Of a stretch of 64,000 bases of DNA, positions 58,249 through 64,000 are shown piece after piece. Under the pieces are notes generated by a model that had not been told where the DNA came from, did not search any database, and saw nothing but the letters and a program-made list of their open reading frames with translations. This DNA is from Drechslerella dactyloides (Eukaryota; Ascomycota; Orbiliomycetes; Orbiliales; Orbiliaceae), in the NCBI GenBank assembly GCA_020064725.1, contig JAGTWJ010000010.1, positions 310,001 to 374,000 of the forward strand, read 5' to 3'. Made by a program: the position numbers and the translations under genes. How positions within the stretch are numbered: the first letter of the stretch is position 1; the number at the start of each line of letters is the position of its first letter.

Positions 58249-60216
58249 TTATTCGATCTCGTCAGGAAGAGCGCGAGTAATCTGTACACCATCGGCTCTC
58301 CTGTAGCTCATCCGCATCTTGGTCAGGTCAATCTCATCGTCATCGTCATCGTCGACGTCAAGACCATAGCCCGTCTGGCTAGGTCTCGAGCCGTTGGTGA
58401 GACGTTCACGAGCATGCTGCTCGCTGTTGAAGACGCGATCCCAAGACCGCTTCTGTCCGGCATGGCGAGGGGCTGGCTCGGGTTGTTTCATCATCGAATA
58501 ACCCCAGGTGGACTGAGAAGATGGAGCAGATGTATGAGTGGGCTCGGACGATTGGTAATGGTAAGGCTGCGACTGCGAGGGCGGCGCATACGCTGTCGGC
58601 GAGGGCAACGCGGCCTGCGAACCCGACGACCTCGGAGCCATGTATCCAGAGTTCGGAGTCGAACTGGATGGCGAGTTGAGACTCGGAAGTCTTGGCTCCA
58701 GCGCGGTAAGCTTGAGCGGAGGCAAGTCCTCGCGGGTCGGTCGGTGGGTCTTCTGCGAGGCAGAAGGGGTGTGAGCTTGAGGCTGTTGCTGATGATAGCT
58801 GGGGTACTGTGGTGTTGTCTGCGTGTAGCTGGACGGGTAGCCACGGTCGCTGACGGGAGTCTGCGACCGCTGTTGAGGATATTGCGGCTGAGCATAGTAA
58901 GGGCTGTAATCCATAGAATCGCGACGGTGCTCAGGAGCCTGAGGAGCCTGGTAACTGACATCGTGTGCCTGGTATCCCTGGTTCCAGCCTTGCGACGAAG
59001 GTGGGTTTGAAGGGGCAACCAATGGCGCTGGAGGAACAGCCTGTCCACCAAAGTTGAGATAGCCGCCGCCAGCAGACATGGGACCAGCGGGGGGCGGTGG
59101 GGGTGGATGGGCAACAGAGGATTGGCCGAAGCTCGGTCGCTCGGGATAGCCGGTACTCATCCTGCTGTAGTCTGGACGAGAGGCGGTGGAAACGTCGGAA
59201 TCGCTTCGAGTCCTCTTCTCGATATGGCTTATCGGTGTTGCAGCAGCCGACCGATGGGGGACTTCCAGTGGAGGCATGGGCTCCGGTGGTGGAGGGTAGA
59301 CGCGGGAAACCTCTGGGGTCTCTCTCCTCTGGTTTCGGACGTAGTGCCCACCGTCTTCGTACATATCTTCGCTGGCTCCAGGCTTATCGGTGCGTCGTCT
59401 CATTCGAACATCACGACGGATACGAACCCGACATCCCTGCTCTGCAACTATGCGAGACAGAGATGTGCTCTCGGCCAAGCCAGGGAACTTCTTCGCAGAG
59501 TAGACTGTGAAGGGCTTCGACTTGACCTCGAGTCTGAAATGGGTGACATCCTGTCCGTTCATGGCGATGCGGTCGTCCTCCTCCTTGCATTCTTCGTAGA
59601 GGGCAAAGTGAAGGCGGTACTTGCCCTCGTGGCGGACAGACAAGTCCGGGAAGATAAAGTAGCCTGCTGGGGCTGGCCGGTCGAGGTAGGCCATGCCGGA
59701 GACGGGCACACCGGTGAGCACCGGCTGGAGGGCGGGAGGTGGCTGAACCCGGCCATTGGCGATCGGGCGGGCGCTTTCCAGCGTGGCGAAGAGGAAAAAA
59801 TTCGAATTGAACGAGAAGGTACTGGAGGAGAAAGCGTTAGTAAGTATTCGAACATGCACATGGCAATGCGATACGGGCATCAGAGGATTTTTCAACTTAC
59901 ACATCGGTGTTATCATCCCCTTGGAAGAGCTTGAGCTCTACGACGGGCGGTGGATCCACAGGCCTTCTGTCGGCATGAGCTGTTACAAGGTAACGGGATT
60001 TCAATCAGCGTGAGATCTCGGACAGATCGCTTGGGATGCATTGCGATGGAAGATCGGGTTTGCCTTACATTTGGCGCCCTGACCACAGGCTCGGGCCCGC
60101 TCCGGCTGCTGGAGAACGGTCAGCTTGTATTTGAGCATGGAGCCATCACGAAGACGGCGCTCGGCAAAGGCGACGGTCTCCGAGACCATGGATTTGTCGA
60201 CACCCGACGTCGACAT
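58249..60216 (-). CDS. veA: Velvet-family developmental regulator VeA
   Basis: VeA is the light-responsive scaffold of the velvet complex (with VelB and LaeA) that links sexual/asexual development to secondary metabolism; it shuttles into the nucleus in the dark. Exons 60069-60216, 59901-59979 and 58249-59821, with introns of 89 and 79 bp, encode 599 residues. The velvet domain covers about residues 15-215: ERRLRDGSMLKYKLTVLQQPERARACG, then SHADRRPVDPPPVVELKLF (across intron 1), TFSFNSNFFLFATLE, GYFIFPDLSVRHEGKYRLHF, and the VeA-specific AKKFPGLAESTSLSRIVAEQGCRVRIRRD. That last motif separates VeA from VelB, VelC and VosA. The rest is Pro/Gln/Ser-rich, disordered, with SYR/ALPDEIE at the C-terminus and PEST-like stretches. 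Exon joins reproduce the conserved domain exactly. About 3.8 kb of gene-free upstream sequence may hold a large control region. Confidence 0.95.
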
Positions 60217-60867
60217 GTTGGGTGGTTTTGTATGTGAAGGGGTGGCGGTAGGCCGCGCTGGTTTGGTTGTCTACGGAAGTGCGTTCTCTCTCTTTCTTGT
60301 AATTGTACGTATGAAAAGCTGTCTGTCGGTAGAAATCGGTCTCGAAAAGGTCCACTCTTCGAAGTTATACGATCCTCCCTCTCCGTTTTCGTATGTCAGG
60401 CCGGCCGTCGAACTGCTCGTCGTGGGGAATGGTGCTGGTGGTTGCGATGGCGTCGAAGTGGTACAGGAGACGATGGGTGCAGAATGCAGAATAAGGTGTG
60501 GTGGATATGGCGACGGGCAGTTGCAGGAATATAACTCGCAGCGTTTGGCCCTCCGGAAAAGCAAAATAGCAACTGTCCTTGCGATATAAAAGATAAAACG
60601 GAAGAAATAAGAAAGAAGCGTGGAAGGACTGGAGAAAGAGTATCGAGAAAAGGAAGAATGAGGGTGGTCTGTCTGCAGAGGATAGCGCTGTGCTAATATG
60701 GCCCTCCCGAGACCTCTGCTGTCTCTTTATTGGTCTGTCCTCGCCCTCCTAAAAAAGAAATGAACCCAGATACTTTTGAACCTTGTGTCGAATCTTATTG
60801 CTCTTGCTTTCTCTTGTCTACCGCATAGAGGTTATGTCCCCGAGCCCGGCGTCCGCTTACGCTCAAG

Positions 60868-60890
60868 CTCTCTCTCTCTCTCTCTCTCTC
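60868..60890. repeat. CT dinucleotide microsatellite
   Basis: Uninterrupted CT repeat of about 11 units, roughly 650 bp upstream of the veA start codon. Confidence 0.9.
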
Positions 60891-63854
60891 GCTCCCACAA
60901 GCGTCTGTCGTCTCGACCGTCGTCCGTCGTCCGTCGTCCTGTCGAAGAAAAAAAGCCGTCGAGTTCCTGGTCAACGGCGGTCGAATGGGCGGTCTTCAGG
61001 TTATGAATGGAGAGAGGAAGCTAAGAGGGAGAGAGGGAGGGAAAGGGAAAACGAGCGGCGGTTCAGCAGGACGAGACGGCCGTAGAAAAGGGAAGGCCCG
61101 GGAGCCCAAGCCAGACAAACGGACCCAGCCCAGCAGCAGGAATTTGGCATTCGAGGCACACCGTCAGCGAGAAACAATATCGTCCAAGTGGGAGGACCGA
61201 AGAGACCTGAGGCCGAGCTAATGTCCAATCCCTGCCAGAGGGCCTGCCCTTGCCCTTGTCCCCTGTCCCTTGTCGACTCGAGCCCCCCGGCTGGGAGGGC
61301 AAGACGACGAACACATTTCGCTCGATACCGGCGTCCCGCGAAAAAGAAACGTGCGCGAAAAAGCAACTGGCCGTGCGACACACTCTTTTTTCCACTCCGT
61401 CCTCTGCTCGTTTCTGTCTGTCCGAGGTGAGGGCGGGTGAAAGCGAGAGGACGACGATGGCGGTTCAGTGAGGGGGAGCTGGCAGGCTGGCAGGGCTTGA
61501 GCAGGCAGGCTGGCAGCACCCCCCCATTCCGTCCGCCATTTTTCCTCTCCATCGCTTTTATCCTGCTCGATGTGATTGGGAGGATTCCTCCAGTCAAGCT
61601 CTGCAGACGACCCACGGTCTCGCTATAGAGCGAACAAGAACAATGGGGACGATACTGTCAGAGTATCGTCGTGAGGGCGTCACCGCTTCAGGGGCCCGGA
61701 CACCCTCTTCTCGTCCAGCGATTAGGACGGGCCTCGTTCGAGCCAATCTTCTTGCCCCTCTTCTCGACGCCTGAACCATGCTCAGCTCTCCCACACCTGC
61801 GTCGATTCGATGCCAGATTTTAGATTTTTCTTGCTTACCACCAGTCGAAGCTCGCAACGGCGACTCTTCTCTGGCGCTGCAGACAGCTCGTCGGTAGAAT
61901 ATTCCGAACTTTTTACCCTGCCCATCTGCTGCAACATGCTATCCGGGCGCTAGAGTTGAATGGAGCAAAGCTTTCCAGGCCGTCCGTCGTCCTCTGCCTG
62001 CCTGTCGACACTTGTCTGACTAGTGGAGATATTAATATACCTGTTTCCACGCTGCTCGTTAGTGCCGCTCGCTTTGTCCCTTCTTGCAGCCCACACACCC
62101 CGTTTTCTCGATCACAATGACACTTCCGTTCCCGGACTTGCCTGGGGCATATATTGTGCTCGTGGGATCTTGTGAGAGATCTCGGGCAGAGCCACACGGC
62201 TCGCAGGTGGTGTCATATTCGTACCAAAGAGAGCAGCCCAGCGAGGGAGCTGGAACAAAACACACAAGTCTCGATCGAGTCCTGTGACGGAATTAAGGTC
62301 TGTCTCCAAGCGATGCATCGGCAGTTGCATGAGGGTCCATCAGTGCATGTACACAGTATACAAGGTACTTGCCGCCAGTGCCCTCGTGCTTCTCCGACGA
62401 CTCACTTGCAACTTGCTCCTGCTGCTGCTGCTGCTGCACGACGGAAGAGCTTGTTGTGTACCATTGGGCCTCAGGCAGACGAGCAAAACTGGCGGTACTG
62501 GAACGAATGTCTATGGTTAAAATTGGGGCGCTCCTGTGGAGAAGTGGGCAGGTGCTCTCGACTTCTGGCAAACGGGCCTATCAGCGTCGGGCATCCCAGA
62601 CAGTGGCTGATGGACTTGCATGCTGATGGGAGTCGAGGGCGGTCTGGCATCGAAGCTGGCTCCACTCGATGGCCACTAAAACTCCTCGATTGGTTGGCTT
62701 GGCCGGCTGCGGGAGCGCAACGGGAAGGGATGTCTCCACATGTATCTTTTTCGCTGCCCTCTTTTATCCTCTGCTCTCCCTCCTCTCTCTCCCTTCTCAC
62801 GGTCGTTCTCTCGTCTCGCTCGCTCAAATCCAGGAATGCGACTTTTGAAATTGCATACAATTTTCTTTTTCATCCGAGGGTGGTATCGATATTTGGCGCA
62901 TGTTAAGCAGCTGGCGCTTTTGCCTCAGAGCCCTCCCGACAGACCCGACCAACGAGAGGGGCGGGCGCAGTGCAGGCATCGCCAAACTCAAAGGGAAATA
63001 AAGGGTCCCGCATACGCGATATAGCCGGCGAGGATAAGAGAACAATGGAGGACCCATCCCATTTCCTTTCCAGACAATAAAAGGGCGCCCACCGACCTGA
63101 TCGTGACGTTAGATTTAAATTCCTAAACGAGAGTCGAGCCTCTCTCTCTTGCCCCCCCTCCATCGTCGTCTTGCGAAGCGAGAGCGGCACTTTCGTGCTC
63201 GATTGATTGATACCACCCGCAAGAGCCGACGGAGCCTTGGGTTTAATCGCTTGCAGAATGAGTTCTGCTCCTTCCCGTGTTTCTGTTTCTTGTCTCTCAT
63301 CCCATCACTTGATTTGCTCCGCCGCCGGAGCCGGAGCCAGCGAGCCCGCCAGATTGCATTGCGTTCCAATGAAATGAGCATGAATCTCAGTCAGAAACTG
63401 GGCTAATCCCATGAACCCAGCCCAGCAGCAAGCCAGAGACAGCCGGCCCAGACTCTCGGGGCGCGCCCGCGCTCCCAAACAAGATAGGGGATCCGGCAAA
63501 CAGAAACCTGCGCGAGAAAATCGACCTGTCTGTCGCTCAGAGCAGCTAGCGCAGCCTGGGCAGCAGCACCGCAGCGAGCCGCGTTTCAGTGCATCCTGCA
63601 GCTTTCTGCAAATTTCAGCCGATGCACCGCGAGCGTGGAGGCCAAGATTTTCCAGGCCGGGTCGACCTGGCTGCCATTCCGTCCCCCCCTTCAAGTGGGC
63701 AGCACAACAGCTGGCAAGGCAGTCCAGCACTGATCGATTGAGGTTATCGCGAGCGAATAAGTATGGGGGGAGGTCCGTCCGCGTGTGCCTGTTGTTCCTG
63801 TTAGTCAGAGATTGATCAGAGTCGTGGCAGAGAGCGGTCTGGCCGGCGCTGCGA

Positions 63855-63888
63855 CAACACACACACACACACACGCACACACGCACGC
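63855..63888. repeat. AC dinucleotide microsatellite
   Basis: Alternating AC interrupted by two CG steps, in gene-free sequence near the window edge. Confidence 0.85.
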
Positions 63889-64000
63889 TCGCCAGACGGG
63901 CGCCCGTGCTGGCCCGCTTGTGCACGGTCTCCCGCTCGGGTCAGCCATCCCGGGGTCCGGGCGCTCTTTACCTGAGGATTAGTCTGCAAACCTCCATCCC

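Larger units (their letters stand above)
60217..64000. other. upstream region of veA; no gene found
   Basis: The first 350 bases are probably the veA leader (C/T-rich on the minus strand). A CT microsatellite lies at 60868-60890, a CTG run at 62418-62437 and an AC microsatellite at about 63855-63888. Frames of 200-250 codons exist on both strands (for example 61001-61615 minus, 62154-62906 plus) but carry no recognised motif and translate simple repeats. Fungal velvet genes can have long promoters and leaders, so non-coding function is plausible. Confidence 0.5.

Noticed and set aside
61001..63925. several 200-250-codon frames on both strands upstream of veA
   Set aside because: Overlap one another on opposite strands, contain translated microsatellites, and match no family I know.
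1..64000. tRNA, 5S or other structural RNA genes
   Set aside because: Looked for GGTTCRANNCC-type B boxes and matching A boxes on both strands; near hits such as around 24602 and 46806 lacked an A box at proper spacing. A covariance-model search would be decisive.

Overview
This window comes from a eukaryotic chromosome, most likely a filamentous ascomycete fungus (Pezizomycotina). The basis is the gene set (a VeA velvet regulator, an RTA1-like membrane protein, a fungal-type delta-12 desaturase, a CYB2-type lactate dehydrogenase, a fungal nuclear RNA-binding-like protein) and the splicing style: introns mostly of 50-100 bp, GTAAGT-like donors, CTAAC/CTGAC branch sites and YAG acceptors. The species cannot be read from the sequence. 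No rRNA, tRNA or CRISPR array was found. No intact transposon gene was found.

Layout. 1-2.8 kb is A+T-leaning and gene-free. 2.8-18 kb is the denser part: RNase H1 with two hybrid-binding domains (minus), delta-12 desaturase (minus), a THEM6-like hotdog thioesterase (plus), a cytochrome b2-like L-lactate dehydrogenase (minus, five exons) and an MCT-like MFS transporter with a long N-terminal tail (minus). 18-27 kb has no convincing gene and ends in a promoter with a palindrome and a long leader. 27.2-31.6 kb is a 1422-residue protein with a TAD3/ADAT3-like deaminase domain in its middle (plus). 32-36 kb is A+T-leaning. It contains a 26-bp tandem repeat and one unrecognised proline-rich gene (minus). 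36.1-38.6 kb is 6-phosphofructo-2-kinase/fructose-2,6-bisphosphatase (minus). 38.6-43.7 kb is empty. 43.7-45.3 kb holds an RTA1-like membrane protein with a poly-Q ORF just upstream. 45.3-49.3 kb is empty. 49.3-53.1 kb is SPT16 (minus, eight exons), followed by a nuclear RNA-binding-like protein (54.1-56.6 kb, minus) and VeA (58.2-60.2 kb, minus). The last 3.8 kb is gene-free.

How the genes relate. Most are independent housekeeping or regulatory genes: genome maintenance (RNase H1, SPT16), tRNA wobble editing (TAD3), lipid desaturation, glycolytic control (PFKFB) and development/secondary metabolism (VeA). The one pair with a plausible shared job is the flavocytochrome b2-like L-lactate dehydrogenase next to a monocarboxylate-type transporter. 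They are on the same strand with about 2.3 kb between them, so this is only suggestive.

Exon boundaries were worked out by hand from splice sites and reading phase; every multi-exon model below closes in frame. I see no clearly new multi-gene system. The observations most worth a second look are the TAD3-like protein with its very long flanks, the orphan gene with structured repeats on both sides, and the poly-Q ORF 53 nt upstream of the RTA1-like gene.
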